From positions 1 to 8,132 of the forward strand of contig CAZJYT010000041.1 in NCBI GenBank assembly GCA_964550325.1: a stretch of 8,132 bases of DNA, written 5' to 3'. Each line of letters starts with the position of its first letter. Position 1 is the first letter of the stretch. Under the pieces are notes generated by a model. That model searched no databases. It saw only the letters and a list, made by a program, of their open reading frames with translations, and was not told where the DNA came from. The position numbers and the translations under genes are program-made. The DNA comes from CAZJYT01 sp964550325 (lineage in GTDB: Bacteria > Patescibacteriota > Minisyncoccia > Minisyncoccales > CAZJYT01). Positions 1-6,144 of this stretch are shown piece after piece.

Positions 1-140
1 AAGTACTGAAAAAGGAGCTTTTTTCACGGGCGCTCCTATACCTCGCCGAGCCTTACAAAGTTCCTACTGAAACGCAATCTTTCTTTCGGGCTCGGCTGCG
101 GTATGCTCCCCTCGACAAGATGCCTCGCCAAAGGAATTAT
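1..140. ncRNA. Candidate structured RNA (GC-rich island), class not identified
   Basis: This block is clearly richer in G+C than everything around it, a mark of structured RNA in AT-rich genomes. It can form a long hairpin: GCCGAGCC at 45-52 pairs perfectly with GGCTCGGC at 89-96. After a small interior loop, TATACC at 37-42 pairs with GGTATG at 100-105 (one G-T pair). A second small stem is AGGAGC 13-18 with GCTCCT 32-37. I looked for signatures of tRNA, tmRNA, RNase P, SRP and 5S RNA on both strands and found none. In many bacteria the SRP RNA gene lies close upstream of the dnaX-ybaB cluster, so the position before ybaB is suggestive, but the SRP helix-8 motif is absent. The strand is uncertain; a weak terminator-like hairpin favours the minus strand. 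The alternative is the 3' end of a protein gene: frame 3 is open from 3 to 143, but it uses CGG, CTG and GCC codons foreign to the other genes. Confidence 0.35.
9..37 (-). terminator. Weak terminator-like hairpin for a minus-strand RNA
   Basis: Read on the minus strand, AGGAGC (37-32) pairs with GCTCCT (18-13) across a 13-nt loop and is followed directly by TTTT. That is the arrangement of an intrinsic terminator, but the 6-bp stem is short, the loop is large and the T-run is brief. If real, it would end a transcript that runs leftward through the GC-rich island at 1-140. Confidence 0.2.
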
Positions 141-192
141 TAAGAATCGTTACTGAATTGGCAAGAATAGTACAAATAAAAAATAAATTTTT

Positions 193-411
193 ATGGGCAA
201 ATATTACAAATCTTCATATTTTGTTCCTTTTGGGGTGGATGAGAAAGAAATGAGAAGATTTTCTTATAGAGATAAACCTTCGGTTGATCCTAAAATTTGG
301 ATTTTACTTTTTGCCTTATTTATGGTAGTAATAATTGGATTGGTTTTTTTTGCTAAAATGGACTTTTTATATCTGCGCAAAGCCGACTTTTTTTATCCCT
401 CATTTTATTAA
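193..411 (+). CDS. Small single-pass membrane protein, function unknown
   Basis: A 72-residue protein that I do not recognise. The N-terminal 33 residues are polar and charged, with a Lys/Arg/Glu-rich stretch around 17-28. They are followed by one clear hydrophobic segment at about 34-54 (IWILLFALFMVVIIGLVFF) and a short aromatic and basic tail ending in YPSFY. The charge pattern gives no clear orientation. The ATG at 193 has no Shine-Dalgarno sequence; its upstream bases are almost all A and T. The stop lies only 8 nt before ybaB and the helicase follows ybaB by 9 nt, so the three are probably co-transcribed. AT-rich codon use matches the neighbours and the frame is intact, which supports a real gene. 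A spurious ORF remains possible because it is short and has no recognised relative. Confidence 0.55.
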   Translation: MGKYYKSSYFVPFGVDEKEMRRFSYRDKPSVDPKIWILLFALFMVVIIGLVFFAKMDFLYLRKADFFYPSFY

Positions 412-419
412 AAAATTTT

Positions 420-677
420 ATGCTTGGAGGATTTAGACAATTAGCTCAACTTGGAAAATTTAAAAAGATGAAAGAGATTTTAGAGAAAGAGAGAAAGAAG
501 GTAGAGAAGAATGGAATAGAAGTAGTGGTAAATGGAAAAATGGAAATAGAGGCTATTAAACTTAATCCTGGCTTAGAAATTAAAGAGCAAGAAAGGATTT
601 TGAAGGATTGCCTAAATGAGGCTTTAAAAGAGATTCAAAAAGCACTGATGCAAGAGATGATGAAGAAAATGTTTTAG
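420..677 (+). CDS. ybaB: YbaB/EbfC-family nucleoid-associated DNA-binding protein
   Basis: YbaB/EbfC proteins are small dimeric DNA-binding proteins of the bacterial nucleoid, commonly encoded next to dnaX and recR. The 85-residue protein shows the family layout. Residues 1-32 form a charged amphipathic helix (KFKKMKEILEKERKKVEK). Residues 33-50 form the beta section with the typical 'VNGKMEIEAIKLNP' pattern, compared with 'V.ING...V..I.P' in relatives. Residues 55-85 form a second helix (ERILKDCLNEALKEIQKALMQEMMKKM). It is somewhat shorter than the usual 100-110 residues because both the Met/Gln-rich N-terminus and the C-terminal tail are short. The ATG at 420 lacks a Shine-Dalgarno sequence. 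Neither dnaX nor recR is visible here; the neighbours are a small membrane protein and a helicase, which suggests a DNA-maintenance cluster. Family assignment is confident; the precise role is inferred. Confidence 0.88.
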   Translation: MLGGFRQLAQLGKFKKMKEILEKERKKVEKNGIEVVVNGKMEIEAIKLNPGLEIKEQERILKDCLNEALKEIQKALMQEMMKKMF

Positions 678-686
678 TTTTTTCAA

Positions 687-2795
687 ATGGCGCCAGAGGA
701 TCTATTTAAGATTATTAAAAGAATTAACAAAATTGAAAATTTTAATCCCATCCAAAAAGAAGCTCTAAGAAGAGGATTGTTAAAAGGAAAAAATCTCTTA
801 GTTTCCGCTCCTACTTCTTCTGGAAAAACCCTGATCGGAGAAATAGCAGCCTTGAACTGCTTTTTTAATTTTAAAAAGAAAATGATTTATTTATCTCCGC
901 TGGTAGCCTTAGCGAGAGAAAAATATAATGGATTTAGAGAAAAATATGGAAAATTAGGAGTGAAGATTGCTCTCAGTATAGGAGATTATGACAGTTTAGA
1001 CCCTTTCTTAGAAAGATGCCATTGGATAATAGGTTCTAATGAAAAGATTGATTCTCTAATTAGACACAAGGCTCCTTGGATAAATAAGGTGGGACTGGTA
1101 ATAATAGATGAAATTCATTTGCTTCAGGATCCATCCAGAGGTCCAACCTTGGAGATTTTAATTACTCTTTTAAAAAAACTCATTCCAAAGAGCCAATTTT
1201 TAGCTCTTTCTGCTACCGTGGGAAATCCAGAAGAGCTTTCTGCTTGGCTTGGAGCAGAAATCTTAAAATCTAATTGGAGGCCAGTAAAGCTTTATCAAGG
1301 AATTTTTTATCAAAATCAAATAACTTTTTTCCAAGAAAAAGAAAATTATTCCCTAAGTTCTGATCTCTCTCCAGAGGAAGCCATCTTAGAGAATACCTTA
1401 TTTTTAAAAAAACAAATAATATTTTTTCTTTCTACAAGAAAAAATGCAGAGGCTTTAGCTAAAAAACTATCAAGGTTTGCAATATCTTTTTTAGAATTTC
1501 CTCAAAGGAGAGAACTCGAAAAATTGGCTCAGAAAATTAAAAAGGTTTTAGAGGCGCCTACTTCTCAATGTAAAAAATTGGCAGAATGTGTGAGGGGAGG
1601 GGTGGCTTTTTATCATTCAGGTTTACTTCCAAGACAGAGAGTCTTAATTGAAGAAAATTTCAAAAAAGGAGTTTTAAAAGCAATTGTTTCCACCACTGCT
1701 TTAGCCTATGGAATGAATCTCCCAGCCTTTAGAGCGGTAGTAAGAGATACAAAAAGATTTTCTCTCAAGATGGGAATTACTTATCTCCCGGTTTTAGAAG
1801 TTCAACAAATGTTTGGGAGAGCAGGAAGGCCCCAGTATGATAAATGGGGAGAGGGGATTTTAATTGCCAAAAATGAAAAAGACTTTGCCCAATTAGCAGA
1901 AATTTATTTCTCTGACAGCTTAGAAAAGATTGAAAGCAAAATTTTCTCTGAATCTGCTTTAAGAACCCATATTTTGGCTCTTTTAAGTACTAATTTTTGT
2001 CAGACAATAGATGATTTAATTAATTTTTTTTCTCACACATTCTTTGGCTATAGATGTTCATCTCTGAACTTTTTAGAAGAAGAAATATTAAATATCTTAG
2101 AAACCTTAGAGAAATGGAACTTTATTGAGAAAAAGAGAAGGTTAAAAGCCACCATTTTGGGAAAAAGAATTTCTCAGCTTTATTTAGACCCCTTGACTGC
2201 TCATTTTTATCTTGAAGGATTAAAGGCTCCTTTTTCATTTGAAGATTTTCCTCTTTTGTGTCTTTTGGCTAAGGCTTTAGAGTTAAAAGCTTCTTTCTTT
2301 TTAAAAAGCAAAGATTTTCCGAAAATAGAGGAGGCTTTTTTAAGATATCAAAAAGAGATTTCGGTTTTACCATCTACTGATGATGATGAATTTTTGAAAG
2401 AGATAAAATTGGCTTTAATTTTTCAGAAATGGATAGAAGAGGTTCCAGAGAAAGAAATTTTGGAGGGATTTGATTTACCACCAGGAGAATTAAAACAAAG
2501 ATTAAAGATTGGAGATTGGTTATTATACTCTTTAATTGAATTGGGAAAAGTAATTTCTCTCTCAAAAGAAAAAATTGAAATCATAAAAGAAATGAGAGAG
2601 AGAATGAGATATGGAGTAAAGAAAGAGCTCTTATATTTAGTAAAAATAAAAGGTATTGGAAGGCAAAGGGCACGAATTTTATTTAATGCCAATTTAATTA
2701 ATCCCCAAAAAATCAAAGAGGTTTCTCTCTTTAAACTTTCAAAATTATTAAAGAGCAAAAAATTGGCAGAAAAAATAAAGAGTCAGTTAGGTTGA
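687..2795 (+). CDS. Ski2-like superfamily 2 DNA/RNA helicase, Hel308-type
   Basis: A 702-residue ATP-dependent helicase with all core motifs in order: motif I APTSSGKT (41-48), motif II DEIH (141-144), motif III SAT (175-177), motif IV region FLSTRKNAEALA (248-258), motif V STTALAYGMNLPA (335-347) and motif VI QMFGRAGRPQYD (374-385). The DEIH box and the GRAGRPxYD motif VI place it in the Ski2-like group with Hel308, HelQ and Brr2. After the two RecA domains comes a winged-helix and helical region. A helix-hairpin-helix lies near the C-terminus (about 648-690, around VKIKGIGRQRARILFNANLI), as in the last domain of Hel308. Hel308 unwinds the lagging strand at stalled forks with 3'-5' polarity, and its length of about 700 residues matches. 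An RNA role cannot be excluded. The ATG at 687 has no Shine-Dalgarno sequence but sits 9 nt after ybaB. The 3' end overlaps the convergent dehydrogenase gene by 13 nt. Confidence 0.9.
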   Translation: MAPEDLFKIIKRINKIENFNPIQKEALRRGLLKGKNLLVSAPTSSGKTLIGEIAALNCFFNFKKKMIYLSPLVALAREKYNGFREKYGKLGVKIALSIGDYDSLDPFLERCHWIIGSNEKIDSLIRHKAPWINKVGLVIIDEIHLLQDPSRGPTLEILITLLKKLIPKSQFLALSATVGNPEELSAWLGAEILKSNWRPVKLYQGIFYQNQITFFQEKENYSLSSDLSPEEAILENTLFLKKQIIFFLSTRKNAEALAKKLSRFAISFLEFPQRRELEKLAQKIKKVLEAPTSQCKKLAECVRGGVAFYHSGLLPRQRVLIEENFKKGVLKAIVSTTALAYGMNLPAFRAVVRDTKRFSLKMGITYLPVLEVQQMFGRAGRPQYDKWGEGILIAKNEKDFAQLAEIYFSDSLEKIESKIFSESALRTHILALLSTNFCQTIDDLINFFSHTFFGYRCSSLNFLEEEILNILETLEKWNFIEKKRRLKATILGKRISQLYLDPLTAHFYLEGLKAPFSFEDFPLLCLLAKALELKASFFLKSKDFPKIEEAFLRYQKEISVLPSTDDDEFLKEIKLALIFQKWIEEVPEKEILEGFDLPPGELKQRLKIGDWLLYSLIELGKVISLSKEKIEIIKEMRERMRYGVKKELLYLVKIKGIGRQRARILFNANLINPQKIKEVSLFKLSKLLKSKKLAEKIKSQLG

Positions 2796-3772
2796 TCTTT
2801 CAAAGAAAAATTCAAAAGGGGAGTATTTTTTAATTTTTTCAGTACCTCTTTACTAAAACTTTCTTTTACTAAATCTTCTGGAAAAAATAATCCCTTTTTT
2901 ATTCTTTTTTTAATTAGTTTTTCTGCCATTTCTAATGGAAAAAAACAAGAGATTTTCTGCATAGAATTTAATTCCTCATCTTTTTTTGAAAAACTTTTAA
3001 CTAAGAGAGAAAGATTTTTCTTTTCTGATTCAATTTTAATTTTGGAGAAGGTGAGATTGTTCTCTTTTTTCTTTTCTAAAATCTCTTTAATCTTTTCAAA
3101 ATTTCCTCTTTTAAAAAGTCCATAATTTTTTGAAAAATTATAAAATTCATAAAATCCCAATGGTCTTACCACCCTAAAGATAAAATTTTCAGTTTTTATT
3201 TTCCTCATTAATTGTTCAAAACCAGAGGGAGCAAGATAGCTTTCAGCAAGAGTCCCAAAGAATTTTTCCCTTTTCAAATTTGAGAATGGTTTAAATTTCC
3301 TCTCTTTTTTATTAATCAACTGAATAGAAGAAAGTTGGTGTTCTAAAATTAAGTCCTCAAGGCACCACAGAAAAGGAAAGAAGAATTTCTTTTTTGGTGA
3401 GAGGGTCCCGGCAAGAATTTCAATCTTTTTTATTTTTTCTAAATCCTTGGTATAAAAAGCAATCAAAAAGTTTAAAAGCCCAGGACAAAAGCCACAGTTT
3501 GCCAAAACAGTAATTTTTGCCTTTTTGATTTCATTTTTTCTTTCTAAATAAAATTCGGGTTCTAAATCTGAAAGATCAATTAAATCCTTTTTTTCTTTTA
3601 AGGCAAATTCTAAAGAAAGATGTCCTATTTTCCCTGGTAGGGCTCCCAAAAAAAAATGATAATTTTTTAAATCTAAATTTTTCTCCCAAAAGACGACCTT
3701 AAATTTTCTTTTTGAAAGCAAATTAAAAAAAGCCCTTCCAATTTTCCCTTTTCCAAAAATTAATACCTTCAT
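2783..3772 (-). CDS. Saccharopine/lysine dehydrogenase-like NAD(P)-dependent oxidoreductase
   Basis: A 329-residue protein of the saccharopine dehydrogenase family, which includes lysine 6-dehydrogenase and carboxynorspermidine dehydrogenase. The N-terminus is a Rossmann fold with a GxGxxG motif (GKGKIG, 7-12). The family pattern follows: DLIDLSDL at 63-70, the conserved ANCGFCPGLLNFLIA at 91-105 (compare 'AGFAPGLSN' in relatives), and FLWCLEDLILEH at 134-145, like the 'WS.EDL..EY' of lysine dehydrogenases. The C-terminal section (about 270-318) has the family ending with FFPEDLV at 297-302. The start codon shares one base with the speE stop (TAATG), so it is translationally coupled in the polyamine operon. 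That context suggests an amine or amino-acid substrate linked to polyamines, for example a Schiff-base reduction, but the substrate cannot be read from sequence. It is shorter than carboxynorspermidine dehydrogenases (about 400 residues). Family confident, reaction not. Confidence 0.78.
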   Translation of the reverse strand: MKVLIFGKGKIGRAFFNLLSKRKFKVVFWEKNLDLKNYHFFLGALPGKIGHLSLEFALKEKKDLIDLSDLEPEFYLERKNEIKKAKITVLANCGFCPGLLNFLIAFYTKDLEKIKKIEILAGTLSPKKKFFFPFLWCLEDLILEHQLSSIQLINKKERKFKPFSNLKREKFFGTLAESYLAPSGFEQLMRKIKTENFIFRVVRPLGFYEFYNFSKNYGLFKRGNFEKIKEILEKKKENNLTFSKIKIESEKKNLSLLVKSFSKKDEELNSMQKISCFFPLEMAEKLIKKRIKKGLFFPEDLVKESFSKEVLKKLKNTPLLNFSLKDQPN

Positions 3773-4632
3773 TATAATTTAAAATTTTTTGGTAAAGTTA
3801 AACTTGCCTTAAAGATCTCTGGAGAAAAATATTTTAATGATGGCTTCTTTTCAAATTCTTCAAATTTTTTTTCAATTTTTACCTTCTTTAAATCAATTCC
3901 TTTTGAAGCTACTAAAAAGCTATATTCACCACAGTGAAAGGAGGGGATGCAAAACCTTAAAACAAAAACCTTGGGGAATACCTTTTTTAATTCCAAAAAA
4001 ATTTTTTTAATAAATCTTTCAAAATCTAAAAAGGAAGCCCCCAAGGTAATAAAAATACCTTTATTTTTTAATGCTGTAAAAGCCCTCTGGTAAAATTTTA
4101 GCGTAACAAGGGGTAGGGAATCACTCTCTCCAATATTTAAGCAGTCAACGATAATAACATCATATTCCTTTTCTTTCTTTTCTAAAAAATCTTCTCCTCT
4201 TTTTATAAAAACCTTTACCCTCTTGTCAGAAAAAGCATTTTGAGAGACAAATTTTAAAAAGGTCTTAGCTAATTTTATGATCTCTTCATTTGTTTCTACT
4301 AACTCAACTTTATCTATCTTATGTTTTAGAACTTCTCTTAATGCTCCTCCGTCTCCACCTCCGATAATTAAGATTTTCTTTGGGTTTGGGTGAGGAAACA
4401 AAGCAGAATGAGAAATCATTTCGTGGTAAATATACTCATCAAATTCTGTTAATTGTAAGATTCCATTAATTACCAAAACCTTACCATAGATTGGATTTTT
4501 AAAAATTAAAAATTCTCGGTCCCTTTTCTTTTTTTTAAAAATTATTTCCTCAATTAAAAATCCATGCCTTATTCCTCTTTCTCTTTTCCCAGGAATTTTC
4601 TTTTCAAAAAACCAGCCTTTATAAATAGGCAT
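3772..4632 (-). CDS. speE: Spermidine synthase-like aminopropyltransferase (SpeE family)
   Basis: A 286-residue member of the spermidine synthase family, which transfers the aminopropyl group of decarboxylated AdoMet to putrescine, agmatine or a related amine. The family blocks are present. The N-terminal beta domain leads into INGILQLTEFDEYIYHEM (55-72) and then HSALFPHPNPKKILIIGGGDGG (75-96). The cofactor-binding GGGDGG is at 91-96, and VELVETNEEII at 109-119 carries the acidic residue that binds the cofactor ribose. The catalytic loop is unusual: IIVDCLNIGES (160-170) stands where relatives have D-S-T/S-D-P-x-G-P. The first Asp is kept (D163), the second appears as Asn, and the loop is about one residue shorter. 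Function may therefore be altered, or the acceptor may differ. The start overlaps the end of bpsA by 14 nt and has no clear Shine-Dalgarno sequence, which fits coupled translation. The acceptor could be putrescine or agmatine; no arginine or agmatine enzymes are in view. Confidence 0.85.
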   Translation of the reverse strand: MPIYKGWFFEKKIPGKRERGIRHGFLIEEIIFKKKKRDREFLIFKNPIYGKVLVINGILQLTEFDEYIYHEMISHSALFPHPNPKKILIIGGGDGGALREVLKHKIDKVELVETNEEIIKLAKTFLKFVSQNAFSDKRVKVFIKRGEDFLEKKEKEYDVIIVDCLNIGESDSLPLVTLKFYQRAFTALKNKGIFITLGASFLDFERFIKKIFLELKKVFPKVFVLRFCIPSFHCGEYSFLVASKGIDLKKVKIEKKFEEFEKKPSLKYFSPEIFKASLTLPKNFKL

Positions 4633-5740
4633 AGAAGCTTTTTTTAAATTTCACCTTCTTTGGTCTTTGGGGAAGATATTTAAAAACAAAAAGAGAAGCT
4701 CCAATTTCTGGAATTTTTCCAATTGTTCTTTTGTCAAAAAACTGAGAAAATCTTTTGAGAAGCTCTTTATCTTCTTCATAAAGAGAAATTTGGGGATAAA
4801 AAATTTCTCCATTAATAATTTCTAAAATGATGAGATTTTCCTTAGAAAAAAATTCTTGTAAAAACAAGAATCTATTCCCAATTGACTCATCGCCTACTAC
4901 TAAAAATCCCATCCCTCCTTCTTTTCCCAACTGGTCTCTCCCAAATTTCACAAATTTTTTTACTCCCTCTTCTGTATAAACCGGATTTGTCAAAAATCCT
5001 ACAAAGGTTTCTTTTAATTTCTTTTGCCTTGAAATATCAATTTTTTTGGTTTCAATCTTTAGATGATATTTTTTAGCTAAGAGGTTAATATTTTGGAGTA
5101 ATTTTTCATCCAAATCACAGACTGTGCACTCAATTTTTGGATCTACTAAAGTTAAGATTACGGATAAGAAATCATCATCTCCCACAAACAAAAACTTTTT
5201 ATTCCAGGGCAAATAATCTAAGATCTTTTTTATGATAAAAATAGCAGAACTTTGAGAAATTGGTAATTGGTCAAATCTAATCTTTGGAAAGAATTTAACT
5301 TCCTTTTTGAAAAGATTAAATACAAAGTCATTTGGCTTAACTTTTATTTTTAATTTTTCTTCTATTTTCTGTTTAATTTCTCTTTCAGTTTGAGGTTTAG
5401 GGATTTTTTCTAAAAAAGATTTATCTTTAACTCTTATTTTGCCATTTCTTTCAATTTCAATTATTCCCTCTTTTTCTAAAAACCTTAAATAACGACAAAA
5501 TTCCCATTCATCTGTGCTTTTCTTTAAAATAAAATCTGAGATTTTTTTTGAATAAATGATAGTTTTTACATCTGTTAAGAAACTAAAAAAAGGGGATTTC
5601 TCATAATTTTCATAAAATTGCTCCAAGATTTTATCAGAGAGTTTTAGATTCTTTAAAGAGGTTGAGAAATTTTTTGCGGTAATAAAAAAATCTTTTTTTG
5701 CAAAAGATAAAAAATCTTTATAAACCTTCTTTTCAGTCAT
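4619..5740 (-). CDS. bpsA: BpsA-like branched-chain polyamine synthase (N4-bis(aminopropyl)spermidine synthase family)
   Basis: A 373-residue protein of the BpsA family. In Thermococcus and several thermophilic bacteria BpsA adds aminopropyl groups to the inner nitrogen of spermidine, giving quaternary branched polyamines. Residues 55-108 look like a winged helix (EWEFCRYLRFLEKEGIIEIERNGKIRV). Then follow RFDQLPIS (155-162), the signature GDDD (187-190) after LFV, the cofactor-binding CDLDEKLL (208-215) and a GRDQLG segment at 267-272. Known BpsA has a D-P-P-E-T motif in the catalytic region; here the equivalent is TNPVYT (251-256), so Asp is replaced by Asn and the second Pro and the Glu are lost. 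The gene has a good ribosome site, GAGG six bases before the ATG, and its start overlaps the speD stop (ATGA). With speD upstream and speE downstream, it belongs to an aminopropyl-transfer pathway. Family assignment is good; the exact branched product is inferred. Confidence 0.82.
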   Translation of the reverse strand: MTEKKVYKDFLSFAKKDFFITAKNFSTSLKNLKLSDKILEQFYENYEKSPFFSFLTDVKTIIYSKKISDFILKKSTDEWEFCRYLRFLEKEGIIEIERNGKIRVKDKSFLEKIPKPQTEREIKQKIEEKLKIKVKPNDFVFNLFKKEVKFFPKIRFDQLPISQSSAIFIIKKILDYLPWNKKFLFVGDDDFLSVILTLVDPKIECTVCDLDEKLLQNINLLAKKYHLKIETKKIDISRQKKLKETFVGFLTNPVYTEEGVKKFVKFGRDQLGKEGGMGFLVVGDESIGNRFLFLQEFFSKENLIILEIINGEIFYPQISLYEEDKELLKRFSQFFDKRTIGKIPEIGASLFVFKYLPQRPKKVKFKKSFYAYL

Positions 5741-6144
5741 GTTCTTCCTCTTTTTATTATCTTCACTTCTACTCTTTTTGGTTTCATTTCTCTCTTTAAT
5801 ACCTCCAGAGCCTTTTCTGGAAAGGCTTTTGCCCCACAGGTAAAGATATCCAAAGCTACATATTTATACTCTGGCCAAGAGTGAAGGGCAATATGAGATT
5901 CTGCCAATAATAAAACTCCTGTCATTCCATGAGGGTTAAACCTATGAAAAGAAAAATTTAAAGGAGTATTCCCTGCCTTCTTTGCTGCCAATCTCAAAAG
6001 CTCCTCAATTCCCTTTGGGTCTTCAGTAATTTTTCCTCCCCAGAGTTCTGCAATTAGATGAGTTCCTAAATATTTTATTTTTTTTGTTTTGGCCCATTCT
6101 TTGGACCCCTTTGTTTTCTTCATATTTTTTTTATGGTTAATCAC
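5737..6144 (-). CDS. speD: S-adenosylmethionine decarboxylase proenzyme, prokaryotic type
   Basis: SpeD decarboxylates AdoMet to supply aminopropyl groups for polyamines. It is made as a proenzyme that cleaves itself between Glu and Ser, turning Ser into the pyruvoyl cofactor. The cleavage site is clear: LLLAESHIALHSWPEY, with E82-S83, followed by His88 and Cys103 (FTCG). These lie 5 and 20 residues after the Ser, the same spacing as Ser63, His68 and Cys83 of the Thermotoga enzyme. The length of 135 residues is slightly above the usual 115-130, because about 23 Lys-rich residues precede KYLGTHLIAELWG. Two starts are possible. The GTG at 6144 has GAGG three bases upstream, rather close. The ATG at 6123 (Met8) has no ribosome site. 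First gene of the polyamine operon; its stop overlaps the bpsA start by 4 nt. The leader hairpins suggest translational control. Confidence 0.93.
   Translation of the reverse strand: MINHKKNMKKTKGSKEWAKTKKIKYLGTHLIAELWGGKITEDPKGIEELLRLAAKKAGNTPLNFSFHRFNPHGMTGVLLLAESHIALHSWPEYKYVALDIFTCGAKAFPEKALEVLKREMKPKRVEVKIIKRGRT

Noticed and set aside
3..143. Open reading frame running in from the left edge (46 codons)
   Set aside because: It has no recognisable protein similarity and uses CGG, CTG, CTC and GCC codons that the other genes avoid. The same bases form a strong hairpin. Kept only as an alternative to the RNA call.
158..189. Promoter for the 193-2795 genes (TTGGCA at 158-163 with TAAATT at 184-189)
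   Set aside because: The 20-base spacing is too long and the -10 is one of many AT-rich matches.
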